The translations under genes were made by a program, and so were the position numbers. Of a stretch of 64,000 nucleotides of DNA, positions 20,471 to 32,197 are shown one piece after another (position 1 is the first letter of the stretch; each line of letters starts with the position of its first letter). The DNA is taken from the NCBI GenBank assembly GCA_047967505.1, contig CM106539.1, one strand, 5' to 3'. The notes under the pieces were generated by a model. That model did not search any database, had not been told where the DNA came from, and was given only the letters and a program-made list of their open reading frames with translations. Source of the stretch: Dipteris shenzhenensis (Eukaryota; Polypodiophyta; Polypodiopsida; Gleicheniales).

Positions 20471-20571
20471 GCGACAGGAGGAGTGAGGGGAGGGAGGGGA
20501 GGGAGACAGAGAGAGAGAGAGAGCGCAAGAGAGAGAGGGGGTTCATGGCGATTGCGGCCCCCAGGGAGGGA

Positions 20572-20622
<51 letters not shown>

Positions 20623-20690
20623 CCTGGCGGCCACGGCCCCTAGGGTGAGAGGGAGGGGAGGGAGGGGAGGGAGGGAGGGAGGGAGAGAGG

Positions 20691-20740
<50 letters not shown>

Positions 20741-20768
20741 TCCTGACAGCCGTGGCCCCCAGGGTGAA

Positions 20769-20809
<41 letters not shown>

Positions 20810-20994
20810 GTCCTGACAACCGCAGCCCCCAGGGTGAGAGGGAGGGGAGGGAGGGGACAGAGAGGGGAGGGAGGGGAGGGAGAGAGAGAGAGAGGAGGGA
20901 GGGGAGGGAAAGAGAGAGTGAGAGAGAGAGAAGAGAGAGAGAGGGGGTCCTGGCAACTGCCACCCCCAGGGTGAGAGGGAGGGGAGGGAGGGGA

Positions 20995-21062
<68 letters not shown>

Positions 21063-21177
21063 CCGAGCGGCCACGGCCCCCAGGGTGAGAGGGAGGGGAG
21101 GGAGGGGAGAGAGGGAGGGGAGGGAGGGGAGGGAGAAAGAGAGAGGAGGGAGGGGAGGGAGAGAGAGAGAGCGAGAG

Positions 21178-21233
<56 letters not shown>

Positions 21234-21306
21234 TCCTGGAGGCCACGGCCCCCAGGGTGAGAGGGAGGGGAGGGAGGGGAGGGAGAGAGAGAGAGAGGAG
21301 GGAGGG

Positions 21307-21380
<74 letters not shown>

Positions 21381-21579
21381 TCCTAGCGGCCGTGGCCCCC
21401 GGGTGAGAGGGAGGGGGGGAGGGGAGAGAGAGACAGAGAGGGGGGGGGTCCTAGCGGTTGCGGCCCCCAGGGTGAGAGGGAGGGGAGGGAGGGGAGGGAG
21501 AGAGAGAGAGGAGGGAGGGGAGGGAGAGAGAGAGCGAGAGAGAGAGAGAGGAGGGTGAAAGGAGTGAGGAGAGGGAGGG

Positions 21580-21656
<77 letters not shown>

Positions 21657-21660
21657 CTTG
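20471..21660. repeat. (GA)n-based satellite with about nine CCACGGCCCCCAGGGTGAGAGG units
   Basis: A conserved core, TCCTGGCGGCCACGGCCCCC with AGGGTGAGAGG, recurs at about 20541, 20621, 20741, 20811, 20948, 21062, 21233, 21381 and 21449, with a partial end at 21656. Between cores lie GGGAGGGGAGGG tracts and (GA)n runs of very different length, so the period varies from about 70 to 200 bp. Long open frames across it (up to 584 codons) are artefacts of the repeat. Confidence 0.85.
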
Positions 21661-22061
21661 GCAGCTGTGGATGTTGAATATATTAGTCGAGCAGGAGGAT
21701 ACGTTGTGGTCTTCCACATCCAATTTTTAGAATGGCCTACTTAACTACTAAAGTGCATCAAAGTATTGACAGCTTGATCATTGTGATCCACATCACATGG
21801 CTTCCGCTATTGCATTGTATCCCATTGGCAATGGTGTAAAAAACTTTGTGCTCGGCTACCCTGAGAGGAGAGCCTTACTGGTATTAGTATTAGGATCTTA
21901 CTTGGGGATTTCAAAAGCCTCTTTTTTCTATGTATTAGAGGTAGCAAAGAGGAGGTATAGGCTATAAGAGTCTTTGTATTTTAATGGAGAGATTATAATA
22001 CAAGAATGTACATTTTATCACATTCTCTTCCTTGCAAGATACCATGTCATAAGCAATAATT
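21661..22061. other. Unassigned sequence between satellite and LINE
   Basis: Ordinary composition. A TAATGGAGAGATTATAATAC-like stretch near 21978 resembles the end of a copia-type LTR, but no second copy or PBS supports that. No gene seen. Confidence 0.4.
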
Positions 22062-22071
22062 TTTTTTTCCC

Positions 22072-22560
22072 AAAAAGAGACTTCTATTAAGTAAGAAAGA
22101 AACCCGCTAGAGCAAGCTCCGTGCGGAAATACACCATGCTAAGCATGTAATAAAAACACCTCAAAGGAATGAGGTAGAAAGAAACCAAGGCTGAGGCTGA
22201 AAATGCCATCTCAACCCTATAGAAGTCTCCGCAAAGAAGGGAGTCTCTCCAATCTCTAAGAAAAGTAACTCTCCTGGAGGAGGCTACTCAAGATGATCCT
22301 TGCATGGTGCCCAAATGGCCATCGGAGTGTGTATCGTATCTGTCCAAGTACTGGCCAAGATCTAAGAAGGGTGAACTTGAGAACCCTCCAAAGCCTCAGT
22401 GCACCTGGCTCTCCAAATATGCCATGTTGCAATGCTAGCTAGGATCTCCCATGGAGAGTCAACCGAGGAGTGAGTAGCCCTGAAAAGAGTGGCCAGAACA
22501 TCCTCTAGAGAGCACGACTCCACAAGGTGTCATTGGATGTGAAGAGCCCAAGAGGAGTCA
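22072..22560 (-). pseudogene. LINE ORF2 C-terminal end and 3' tail
   Basis: Minus-strand translation around 22400-22455 contains SPWEILASIATWHIWRARC, a pattern typical of the C-terminal region of plant LINE ORF2. A stop near 22360 and frame damage follow. The 3' UTR runs to the A-rich tail at 22062. The boundary with copia element D near 22560 is uncertain by some tens of bases. Confidence 0.7.
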
Positions 22561-24594
22561 AGTCTCTCATTTCAGAGCCGCTTGATTCTCCATCAACATG
22601 AGAGCTACCAGCAGACACATCAAACACTGGAGCATGGTCTACTTTTTCTTTTCCCTTATGTGATACCTGCACAACACTATCAGGGCTGCCATGTGACGAT
22701 TCACTAGATCTCAATCTCCCTGTCCATGCATTAGATCCACTAGTAGAGGACTCTTTGGGTCCACTCAAGGCTTGAGATTGCTGCTCTGCATTTATTGCAG
22801 CATTCCCATTTCCTGCATCTGCATCTCCTACCATAACAGTTGGTGCATACCAGCTGCTCATTTCATAAAAAACAACATCTCTGCTCACTTGCATTTTGCG
22901 GGTGGAAGGGTTATAACAGCGATACCCTTTCTGGTGCAGAGCATATCCAATAAAGATGCATTTTTCTGCCTTTGGATCCAGCTTTGTTCTCTTCTCATCA
23001 GGAACATGAACATAAGCTATGCAACCAAATACCTTCAAGTGAGAAATATCTGGTTTTTGGCCTGTATACATTTCTTCACGCGTCATGCCATGGACAGCTG
23101 CAGTGGGGGTTCTATTCATAATATAAACAGCAGTTGCTACTGCTTCAGCCCAAAAATAATCAGGCATGTTTTTCTCATTTAGGATCGCCCGTCCTACTTC
23201 TGCAATATGCCTGTTCTTCCTTTCTGCAACCCCATTCTGCTGAGGGGTAGACCTGCATGAGTACTTCCTTTGAATTCCCTGTTCTTTCAGATATTCACAA
23301 AATTCTTCTGAAAAGTACTCTCCCCCTCCATCAGATCTTAGCACTTTAATATGCACACCTTTCTCTTTTTCAACCATGGCCTTAAAAGCCTTGAAATGGC
23401 TGAACACTTCACTTTTGTGCTTCATAAAATAAATCCACACCTTCCTAGTGTAGTCATCAATAAACGTCACATAATAATGGCATCCACCAATAGAAGCAGC
23501 TTTGGTTGTCCAAACATCTGAATGGATCACTTCCAAAGGTCTTCTACTCACCTTAGCATTTTTGGGAAATACATGTCTGGCCTGCTTACCCATTTGGCAT
23601 GCTTCACATACCTTTTGCATTCCCTCAACTCTGAATTTAGGCAAACCTGCAACAATGTTTTTCGTTTGCATAGATTTCAGCCTTTGTATATTCACGTGCC
23701 CAATGCGCTTGTGCCATATCTCAATATCTGCAATGACACCTCTCCCATGCGCAAACATAGCAGCTTTCACCTCAGGCATATCAACATCCAAGGTGAACAT
23801 TCTGCCATTTTTGTTGCCTTTTGCAACCAAGCGGCACTTATTTTTCAAGTCCTCAACAAAGCATCCATCAGGATTAAATCTAACCTGCAGACCTTGCTCA
23901 ACCATCTGGCCAACTGAAACCAGGTTCTTAGTGATTTTTGGAACATGAAGTACATCTGCCAAGTACTTCGTTTTGCCATCCTGCATAGCCAATGGCACTT
24001 TACCAACCTGCGTAATTGGGTGCGCAGTATCATCACCTGTTTCAACATAACCTGGCTTATCCAAATTTCTAACATCATGAAACCACTCACCATGACTGGT
24101 CATGTGGTTAGAGGCACCTGAATCAACATACCAAACATCATTGCAAGCTGCAGCATCTCCTGACATGGAGTTAACCATATGCTGCATCACAAAAAGGTGC
24201 TCATTTCTGTCGTCACCATGCCCACTTGATGATGCATAGTTGCTTTGCTGTAACTTCCCACTTTTGATGTCATTCTGCTTTTTATAGCATGTATTCTCCG
24301 TGTGTCCAGGCTTTCCACAATAATAGCATTCTGTGCTGCTATTTACTTGCTGGTTCCTTTGCCATGAACCACGGCCTCTTTGGCTCCCCCTGCCTCTAGA
24401 ACTACCACGTCCTCCTCCATAGGACTGGTTTTCCTGTTGTTGCTGTTGGTTCTGATTTCCTGCACGGCCACCAAAACGGCCTCTTCCTCTACCCCTGCCT
24501 CTACCTGTATTCGAGTAGAAAGCAGTCTCTTGAGAAGTTGAGGTGGCTGAACCACCATTCCTTTGCTCTTCACTCAGCAAGAGAGCAATAAGTT
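22560..24594 (-). pseudogene. gag C-terminus, protease and integrase of element D
   Basis: An open frame of about 670 codons. It starts with a Gly/Arg-rich and Gln-rich segment, then the CCHC knuckle CYYCGKPGHTENTC (residues 87-100). Protease has the intact VWYVDSGASNHMT. Integrase has the zinc-binding WHKRIGHVN and CEACQMGK, then VIHSDVW, FIDDYTRKVW (first Asp), LRSDGGGEY (second Asp) and TPQQNGVAERKNR (Glu), all intact. It continues through FGCIAYVHVP and CIFIGY to an integrase tail, then runs into LINE sequence. This is the best preserved copia pol fragment in the window, separated from gag by a single stop. Confidence 0.9.
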
Positions 24595-24595
24595 C

Positions 24596-25141
24596 CTAAA
24601 AATCAGGAAATGTTTCACGGACTCCAATGGATGTCCGAAACTGTGCATAATCTTTCCCAAGACCATTCAAGGTCACGGACACTAAGTCCTCATCATCAAC
24701 AGGTGCTCCAATGGAGGCAAGAGAATCTGCAAGGCCTTTCACCTTCAAGGAATACTCATTTATATTCAGATTTTTCCTTTGCACATTGTGCAACTCCTGC
24801 TTTAGCTGCATCTTTCGTGCTTTGGTATTTGTGCTATACAGCTTCACCAATGTATCCCATGCCTCCTTAGGCGTCTCTACATCCTGTATATGCACAATCA
24901 TAGAATCTGAAATGCTAACAGACAGCCAATACAGGCATTTTCTGGCTTTTTCATGCCATTCTTTAAAGGCCTTCAATTCAGCAGGAGTGGGAGCAGCACC
25001 CAAAACTGGTTTTGTAGTTTCACCACTGATGTACTCCCAAACTCCCTTTCCCATAAGGAAGTTTGTCATCCTGAATTTCCATGCTTGGAAGTTGTTCTTG
25101 TCAAGCTTCTCACTGACAATGGTAGACAGATTCTCAGACAT
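24596..25141 (-). pseudogene. gag: gag N-terminal part of element D
   Basis: UBN2-like copia Gag: LDKNNFQAWKFRM near the start, ALYWLS-type and SDSMIVHIQDVETPKEAWD in the middle, then LKQELHNVQRKNLNINEYS and GLGKDYAQFRTSI. The start is taken at the Met at 25141 (MSENLSTIVSEKLD) because copia Gag normally begins just before this segment. The frame ends at TAG (24596-24598), probably a Gln CAG codon hit by C-to-T, and the same frame resumes at once in the next entry. Confidence 0.88.
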
Positions 25142-25707
25142 TTTACAAATCACGAATTGCAACAACAACCTGTAAACACAGCAAATGCCTCACAAGGGCA
25201 AATAGCAAAACTTCTGCAAAAAGCCTCACAGGGGCAGTTCTGCAACACTGACGAAAGTGGTATTTCACCACACAGTCACTTCCTAGTGACGATTTTGCAT
25301 CAACAGGCAACAGGCATGAATTTGCAACTCCCAAGATCTCTGCACACAGGCATACGATGCAATTTCTGTGGCACCTTTCCACCGACTAGCCGCGCAGTGG
25401 TCGCACAGCAAAAAACAGGGCCTTTTTCTGAGTGCCTGCGAAGAACTTCCGCCTTCAAAACGGGCCCCGAAATGGCCTCAAATCAAAAAAATAAAGTCAC
25501 CAAGGGCTTCGGCCAGTCCCGCAGCATATACTGCGCTCTCGCCACACCGCGAAGGGCCTCTCAATCTGAAACAGTGCACTCCTGCACTTCTGGCTGTGCT
25601 ACCTGCAGAGATTTGCTCCCAAACTCGAAATAGGAAAGCAACACTGGTCCTCTTACCAGGACACCACAAACTTGGCTTGCTTTCTTGAGCTCCTTACCAT
25701 GAACAAG
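25142..25707 (-). other. Leader of element D
   Basis: Untranslated sequence between PBS and gag. Open frames here, on either strand, lack any recognisable domain. Confidence 0.5.
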
Positions 25708-25719
25708 GCTTTGATACCA
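25708..25719 (-). other. Primer binding site of element D (tRNA-iMet)
   Basis: TGGTATCAAAGCC on minus directly follows the LTR end. The consensus complement of initiator-Met tRNA is TGGTATCAGAGC, so there is one mismatch. Confidence 0.8.
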
Positions 25720-26017
25720 TGTAAAGAATAAGGGAGAGAGATAGGAGACTCAAGTTCAGCTTTCTTCACAACACACACAAGAGAGAGGACACAAGGTTGG
25801 AGGGTGAAGCCTTTCTTCACTTTTGCACACAACAACAATACAATAGAAGAGGGAAATACCCTATATGTCAAACCCTAGAATACGTGGTTCATATGTGAAC
25901 CCAAACCAAAAACATACGTGGTAGTCTAACTACACCACGAGTACAACTAACATAGGCGGTGACATAAATGATAGTCATCCAGGAGATATATCGGGGGTAG
26001 AGCTTGATATCTCAACA
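25720..26017 (-). repeat. 5' LTR of element D
   Basis: 298 bp from TGTTGAGATATC (right edge, 26017) to CTTTACA (left edge, 25720), bounded by the PBS on one side and LINE sequence on the other. No partner LTR is present. Confidence 0.82.
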
Positions 26018-28719
26018 TTCTGGTGGGATTTCTAGAGCCTCTGCCAAAAAATTCTCTGCAAGTCAGCAAAAATCTAAAAGTTCTCCCAATGAGGAGCTCT
26101 AATAGGCTTCCAACCCCTAGAGCTGAGCTGGAATTTCTTGGCATTACTGACCCTGTAACGAAAGAAGGGGATGCCCTTCTCTCGGTGCCCTTCATCTATC
26201 CATTCCCATTCCCCAGGGTCCCACTGCAAAAACTTAATTGGGACACCTCCACAGAGCCACAACCTCCATGAGCCAAGGGCGAGGAGAAGCGGGTCAAGAT
26301 CCAAGTACCACTATGAAAGAGAGCCATGCTCCATGAAGCCCACTATCCTGACTGGCTAAAATGGTACCTCCAACAAGATATCGTCTGTGGATCTCGATAG
26401 CCTGCCCCCCGAAGAAACATCAAATACTAAGGCATCCTCATGTGGGTCAAGAAAAGCAATCACCTGTAAAGGAACTCCCAATCTGGAAAATGCCCCCATC
26501 CAAGTGGAGCAAGTAATAGGCATGTCATCTGTGTCCACCCAATCCAAGGGCAAGGCTGCATCAATCTATTGGAGTCTCCCTACACTCCCTCTGAGATTAA
26601 GAACCATCTGGGCCTATTGGTCTGCAGGAAGCTTCCTAAAGGCTTTCCATGCTCCCACTGTAGATGTAGGGCCCCTCTCCCATCTTGGCCACTGCATGTA
26701 AGGAGAAGCTCCAAGTGGTCTGCCAAGCTCATCCAAAATCCTATCATTCCACATGATAGGCTGCCTTTCAATCTCTTCATGGGTGGATGGGGGAATCCTG
26801 TGAAAAGTACTCCTGAAGCTGGCCCATGCTTTTAGGATAGCAACCATAAGAGGGGAAGAGGGAGACCTAATGTGGGCTATGGCAAAAACCCATCTAGGAC
26901 TGTGTGTCCAATCCTCTCCTGAGGTGGGCGTGTGAGACTGTATGCATCTGATAAAAAAATCCTTCCAAGGCTCTTGTCCTAGCATAATCCCTCTCACAAT
27001 GAACTTGCAGAGTAAAGCTCTGCACTGTAGATCTGGGTCGATGATATTCAAACCCCCTTCTCTTGTAGGAAGAATCAAGGTCTCCCAAGCCACCCTAGCT
27101 GTAACATCTGTTGTGCCATCTAGACCACTCCATAAAAAGTTTTGTACAGGCCTCTTAAGCTAAGTGATACAATCCCTAGAGTGACACCAACAAGAGCATA
27201 CAAACCATGCTGTGGCTAGAAGAACCTGGTTAACCACCACCCTAGAGGCCAAGTCAAGTTTGGCTAAGCTCCAAAAAAGGAGCTTTCTTCTGATGCTTTC
27301 CAACACCAGAGCAAACTGTTGTGAGGGAGAGATGCCCACCCCAACCTGGTAGCCCAAATATCTGATGGAGAAGCCCCTCTGTACCCAAGTGAAGCCAATA
27401 TCATTACCCCAATCTGGGGTGTCATCCTCGCAAATCCAAAAACCACTGGATTTATGCCAATTAATGTGTGCATCTGCAACCGTGCAAAACAAATCCAAGG
27501 TTGTCTAGAAGGAAGTGAGTGTCCTAGGGGAGGCATCCAAAAAAACAACCGTGTCATCTGCCAACTCACTATTCAAGAGCTCTTCTTCCCGGCGGATAGG
27601 AAGCCTCAGCCCATAAATATGAGCTTGAGATCTAATGTAGATACTCATAGCTTCCACCACAAACAGAAAAAGAAATGGGGCAAGAGGACATCCCTGGTGG
27701 ACGGATCTGGAAATCTGAAACTTGTCCTCTCTTACCCCCCCAATGAGCAATTGGCTATGGGCTGCTCTATAGAGAGAGGACACTCCTCTAATCCATGCAT
27801 CTGAAAAACCAAAGCGAGATAGAGTACCCTCTAAGAAATCCCAATCTACTCTATCGTAAGCTTTCTCAAAGTCCAAGAGTAGAATGGCCAATCTCTGGCG
27901 GCTTTGCATGGCCCATTCTAAGGCCTCCCAAAATGAGAAAATGTTATAAAAAATACTTTTGCCATGCACAAACCCTGTCTGCATGTCATGAATCAAATCT
28001 GGAAGAAAAATCTATAGCCGCAGACTGATGGCTTCCGCCAGAATCTTGTAAAAAAAGCCCAAAAGAGTGATGGGTCTCCATTGAGACACAAGATTCCTAT
28101 TACCCCCCTTTTGGATGAGATGAACGAGACCATCTGTGAGTGAGTCTAGCATCTTACCAGAGTCCCACACGCCCTGCAGGGCTGATGTAATGTGATCACC
28201 AATCTGCTCCCAAAAAGTAATAAAAAAGGAGGGGGTAAGTCCATCTGAACCTGGGCACTTGCCCTTGTGAAGGGCAAGTAATGCTGTCTTGAATTCTGCA
28301 TTGGTGAAAGGTGCATCTAGAGAAAGATACATCTCATCCTTCACCAATACAGGGATACACTACCAAATAAGCTCTCTGGCATCATCAATGGCTTGTGTAC
28401 CTGGATCTGCAGTAAGAAGGGATGCAAAAAAATCTGAAGCTACACACATGACAGCATTAGGATCTGATTGTAACACCCTGTTTGAGTCAACAAGCTGCCA
28501 AACACTATCTCTACTATGTCTGGGCCCATGAGTAGAGAAAAAGTGTTTGTTGACCCTGCCACCCATCTGAATCCAAAAGGATTCCCTTGCATGAAAGGCA
28601 TACTCTACTCTCATCCAACAATGTTTGCAAATGAGCCCTTGCTGCAGCAAGGCGCTCCTGAATTCAAGCATCTGTGGGCCTCTTCTGCTCTTTCCTCTAA
28701 AGGGATGCTAACTGCTGGC
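26018..28719 (-). pseudogene. LINE ORF2: reverse transcriptase and part of the C-terminal region
   Basis: Target-primed RT of a non-LTR element. 28012-28347 has NAEFKTALLALHKGKCPGSD and WRPITLLGFFYKILAEAIS. 27505-27996 has QTGFVHGKSI, LLLDFEKAYDRVDW (first catalytic Asp), SVHQGCPLAPFLF and the catalytic LADD in the segment SELADDTVVFLDA. Downstream (27160-27498 and 26614-27093) are SGFWICEDDT, IRYLGYQVGV, RGFxIKY-type and W-rich thumb/connection sequences (LPTREGGLNI). Frameshifts and stops are scattered. It stops at 26018, where copia element D begins. Confidence 0.88.
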
Positions 28720-29597
28720 ATATACCAATCTCACATCTGAGAATCTCATGTCTCCTAGAATCAGTGACTGAATGATAATAGTCACTAATTTCGGATAAGG
28801 CTGCAGCTACTTGACATGGATGGATAGCTCCGCCTTGTATGTGAGAAACCCAAATCTATAAAATATCCTCTGTGAGGCTGTCCTCTGCATAAAAAGCATC
28901 CGAAATCCTGACACTGGCAGAGCATCCTCTCCGATGAGGCTCAAGGATCTGCAACACCACTGGAAAATGATCTGAGGTGGAAACCCCAGTAGAAATGCAT
29001 ACAGATCCTCCTTTGTCAAGTGCCCAATCGTCTACATAAAATCTATCCATCCGTGCATGAATGGGATGTGTATTCTCCTATTCGACCAAGAGTACAAGAG
29101 TGACTGTGGCATAATATGAAAGGCATCATCCAACTAAGTGTCTTTGCCACTGAACTGTAAGAGAAAGGCATCCCAGGCTGCCCTTTCCAAAGAATGAATT
29201 CCACCCTGTCTGCCTTCCTTTTTGTCTGAAGGCAACTCAACCATGTTGAAGTCGCCACCAATAATCCAAGAATGTGCAATGGGGGCCCAAGAGAGTAACT
29301 CCTTCCAAAAGGAGATCTACTCCCCTCTATTGTTGGGAGCATAAAGATTGAGAAGACCAATCTTACGCCCTCCAATCAAAATAATAATCCATTGATCTCT
29401 AGAAGGGGAGATAATACCATGACTAGCAACCAAGGGGAGAATAGAAAGAGAGATCGAAATGCAAGTACCTCCCCTTGTGCCCATAGCAAGCAACCAGAAG
29501 GTATGTCCTAAAAGTAGTTTGCCAGACTTAGAGCAATCACTGGCATCCAACTTGTGTTCCTGGATAAAAAGGATATCAATAGCACCTCTAGTGATGC
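28720..29597 (-). pseudogene. LINE ORF2: apurinic-type endonuclease domain (main part)
   Basis: The endonuclease nicks target DNA for LINE insertion. Seen are ILFIQEHKLDAS (the E-motif), GLLNLYAPNN, WIIGGDFNMVE (the GDFN motif, about 29230) and STSDHFPVVLQI (the SDH motif, about 28965). The DNA strands read in changing frames with stops. The beginning of this domain lies at 35511-35603 on the other side of copia element E. Confidence 0.87.
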
Positions 29598-29768
29598 TGA
29601 GAGTGCTCTCAACGGAAGCAAGAACGGAAGAGGGAGAGAGAGAGACAGAGAGCCACACAAGTTTTGGTGGGTGCAGAACCACCCTAATCTTCTTTTTCAT
29701 TCATTTATATATGTGTTTGAGTATTGTACATAACTGGGGTAAAAGCACAGTGACCTTTAACCCCCACA
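29598..29768 (-). repeat. 3' LTR of element E
   Basis: 171 bp, TGTGGGGGTTAAAGG at the minus-strand start and CACTCTCA at its end. The PPT (AAGTGGGAGGT on minus) lies at 29769-29779. Confidence 0.95.
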
Positions 29769-29835
29769 ACCTCCCACTTAAAGGACAATGTGCCTTTAAG
29801 GGAGAACAACCAGTGAGCATACTATCCAATGCCCA

Positions 29836-31088
29836 TCAATACACGACAATACTCAAACCGCTGAGACTAGGTAGACTCTTCGTCAGCATATCTGCAGGGT
29901 TATCATCTGTATGAACCTTGACAAGCTCTATGCGCTTGTCCTCAAGTACCTCCCTGATAAAATGGTACCTGACCTCAATGTGTTTGGTCTTTGCATGAAA
30001 GACCGGATTCCGTGCTAGCTGAATAGCACTCATGGAATCACTATGCAATGTCGGTACACCTGTATGAATCCCCAAATCTCCCACTAGCCGATCAAGCCAT
30101 ATAGCCTCCTTGCAACCCTCTGTGGCTGCAACATACTCAGCCTCTGTGGTAGACAAAGCAACGCACTTCTGTGCGCGAGACATCCACGACACTGCACCAC
30201 CTGCAAAGTGAACACATAACCAGAAGTGGATCTCCTACTATCCACATGCCCTGCATAGTCTGAATCTGTGTACCCAAGTACACGCATGTCTCCTTTACCA
30301 AAGTAGATGCACATCTCCTTGGTACCCTTCATGTACCTCATGATGCACTTAACTGCCTCCCAATGCCTCTTTCCTGGATTAGCCATATACCGGCTAACAA
30401 CGCCCACTGCAAATGCAATGTCTGGTCTAGTAGCTATCATAGCATACATAAGACTCCCAACCGTTGATGCATAAGGAACCTTAGCCATCATGGCCCTCTC
30501 CTCTTCTGATTTGGGACTATCTGTATGACTCAGTTTCACATATGGAGGCAATGGAGTACTCACTGCCTTCCCCCCCTCCATATTGAAACGCTGCAATACT
30601 TTTGTAACATACTCTTTTTGTGAAAGCCAAAGGAGTTTCCTACTCCGATCATGCGTGATGCGCATACCAAGAATATGACCTGCAAATCCCAAATCCTTCA
30701 TATCAAAGGCCTCATGCAACTTGGCCTTTAATGCATCTAGCTCATAAGTATTCTTGCTAGCCAATAGCATATCATCCACATATAGTGCCAAGATTATCAG
30801 GCTATTATCCTTAGCCCTTTTAGTGTAGAGGCAGTGATCAATTTCACTCCTTCTAAAACCCTGGGACTGAATGAAAGCATCAAACTTCTGATACCATTCT
30901 CTAGGTGCTTGCTTAAGACCATAGAGACTCTTCTTCAGCTTGCAAACTAAATGCTCTTTGCCCTTTTCTTCAAAGCCTTTCGGCTGCACCATGTAAATTT
31001 CCTCATGCAAATCCCCATGCAAGAAATCTGTCTTGCATCCATTTGCATAAGCTCCATATCCTCTACTGCCACTAGTCCAAGCATGCAT
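29836..31088 (-). pseudogene. Reverse transcriptase and RNase H of element E
   Basis: 30190-31088 has the copia RT part [35 protein letters not shown], the intact catalytic ALYVDDMLLAS, then RPDIAFAVGVVSRYM and the RNase H start (VLGYTDSDYAGHVDSRRSTSGY). Near 30190 the frame shifts and RNase H continues at 29836-30192: KCVALSTTEAEYVAA, LHSDSMSAIQLARNP, KTKHIEVRYHFIREVL and NPADMLTKSLP. The N-terminal part of RT (WKAR-type KARLVAKGFKQEKGVDFDE) is in the adjoining frame upstream of about 31050. Confidence 0.93.
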
Positions 31089-32197
31089 CTAAGTGTGGTC
31101 ATCTTCACAACCGGAGAGAATATCTCATCAAAGTCCACACCCTTCTCTTGCTTGAACCCTTTAGCGACCAAACGGGCCTTGTACCTAGGCACATCATCAC
31201 CTGTGACCTTCATTTTGTAGACCCATTTACATGGCAATGCTTTCTTTCCATGTGGCAAAGAAACCAAGTCCCAAGTCTTATTCTTCATAAGTGAACTCAT
31301 CTCTGATTGCATAGCATACTCCCACTTGCGTTGATCCTCACGCATCATAGCCTCTTTGTAGCAAGAAGGCCCCCCGCAATCAGTAAGCATCACATAGTCT
31401 ACCCCTGGAACAAACCTATCAGGCGGTCTAGACACTCTAGATGATCTTCTCAAGGGCATTTCAGCTTGCTTTCCCACTTGCATATCAGCCACATTTGGCT
31501 CATCATTTCCACCAATAGATGATCCATCATCTACCCTTGATTGTATACCTGTGGGAGTACTTGGTGGCACCATTTCTTGCACATTTGGTGCATGGACAGC
31601 TTGCTGTCTATCAACATATGCAGGTGGATTCACATCCTGGAAAGTGATTCTCCTCATTTCCACATCCCTCATGGGTGCCTTATGCATCTTCTTCTCATTA
31701 AAAAACACATCATGGCTGCGTATGATCTTCTTTGCTTCTGGATCCCAGAGACGATAGCCCATCTCTCCACTTTCACCATAACCCAGAAAGATGCATTTCC
31801 TAGACTTAGGATCTAGCTTCTTTCGAAGCTCTTTTGGCACATGTGCATATGCCTCACACCAAAATATATGCAAATGAGAGTAAGAGGGCTTCTTGCCACT
31901 CCATGCCTCTTCAGGAATACCACCATCCAAACTCTTACTAGGTGATCTATTGATCACATGCACTGCAGTCTTCATTGCCTCAGCCCAAAAACCACCAGAA
32001 AGACTTGCATTGGAAAGCATGCATTTCAACCTTTCTTGAATGGTACGGTTCATCTTTTTTGCAACTGGATTTTGCTCTGGAGTATGAGGGGATGTAAGCT
32101 CCCTCTTAATCCCACGAGTATCATAGAAATGCTGAAAGTCATGAGAGAGATACTCTCCACCATTGTCAGTCCATAGGCATTTAAGCGTTCTACCTGA
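31040..32197 (-). pseudogene. Integrase C-terminal half and start of RT, element E
   Basis: Begins after a TAG at 32198-32200 and continues the integrase core. The catalytic Glu segment reads TPEQNPVAKKMNRTI where copia integrases have an N-G-V-A-E block, so Glu is Lys and Gly is Pro; strand transfer should be abolished. Then come FWAEAMKTAVHVINRSP, KCIFLGYGE, DVFFNE, a variable linker, and the RT start (WEYAMQSEMSSLMKNKTWDL, YKARLVAKGFKQEKGVDF). A frameshift near 31050 moves the rest of RT to another frame. Confidence 0.9.

Larger units (their letters stand above)
22560..26017 (-). mobile_element. Ty1/copia element D, 3' half missing
   Basis: 5' LTR (25720-26017), PBS, leader, gag, protease and integrase in minus orientation, then an abrupt end after integrase near 22560. 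RT, RNase H, PPT and the 3' LTR are absent, and LINE sequence follows on both sides, so the element inserted into the LINE and later lost its distal half with adjacent LINE DNA. Confidence 0.85.

Noticed and set aside
20471-21660. CRISPR-like array
   Set aside because: The core repeats are separated by GA runs, not unique spacers, and the genome is a plant nuclear one.
19492-21719. Very long minus- and plus-strand open frames (up to 584 codons) of Pro/Leu/Ser or Arg/Glu/Gly repeats
   Set aside because: They are translations of GA and G-rich tandem repeats, open in several frames at once, with no domain. Only the gag part at 19463-19690 is real.
21978-22061. LTR end upstream of the LINE tail
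   Set aside because: Resembles the end of a copia LTR, but there is no PBS, partner LTR or target duplication.
22772-23948. Plus-strand open frames of 131-148 codons
   Set aside because: They are antisense shadows of the copia element D integrase and protease.
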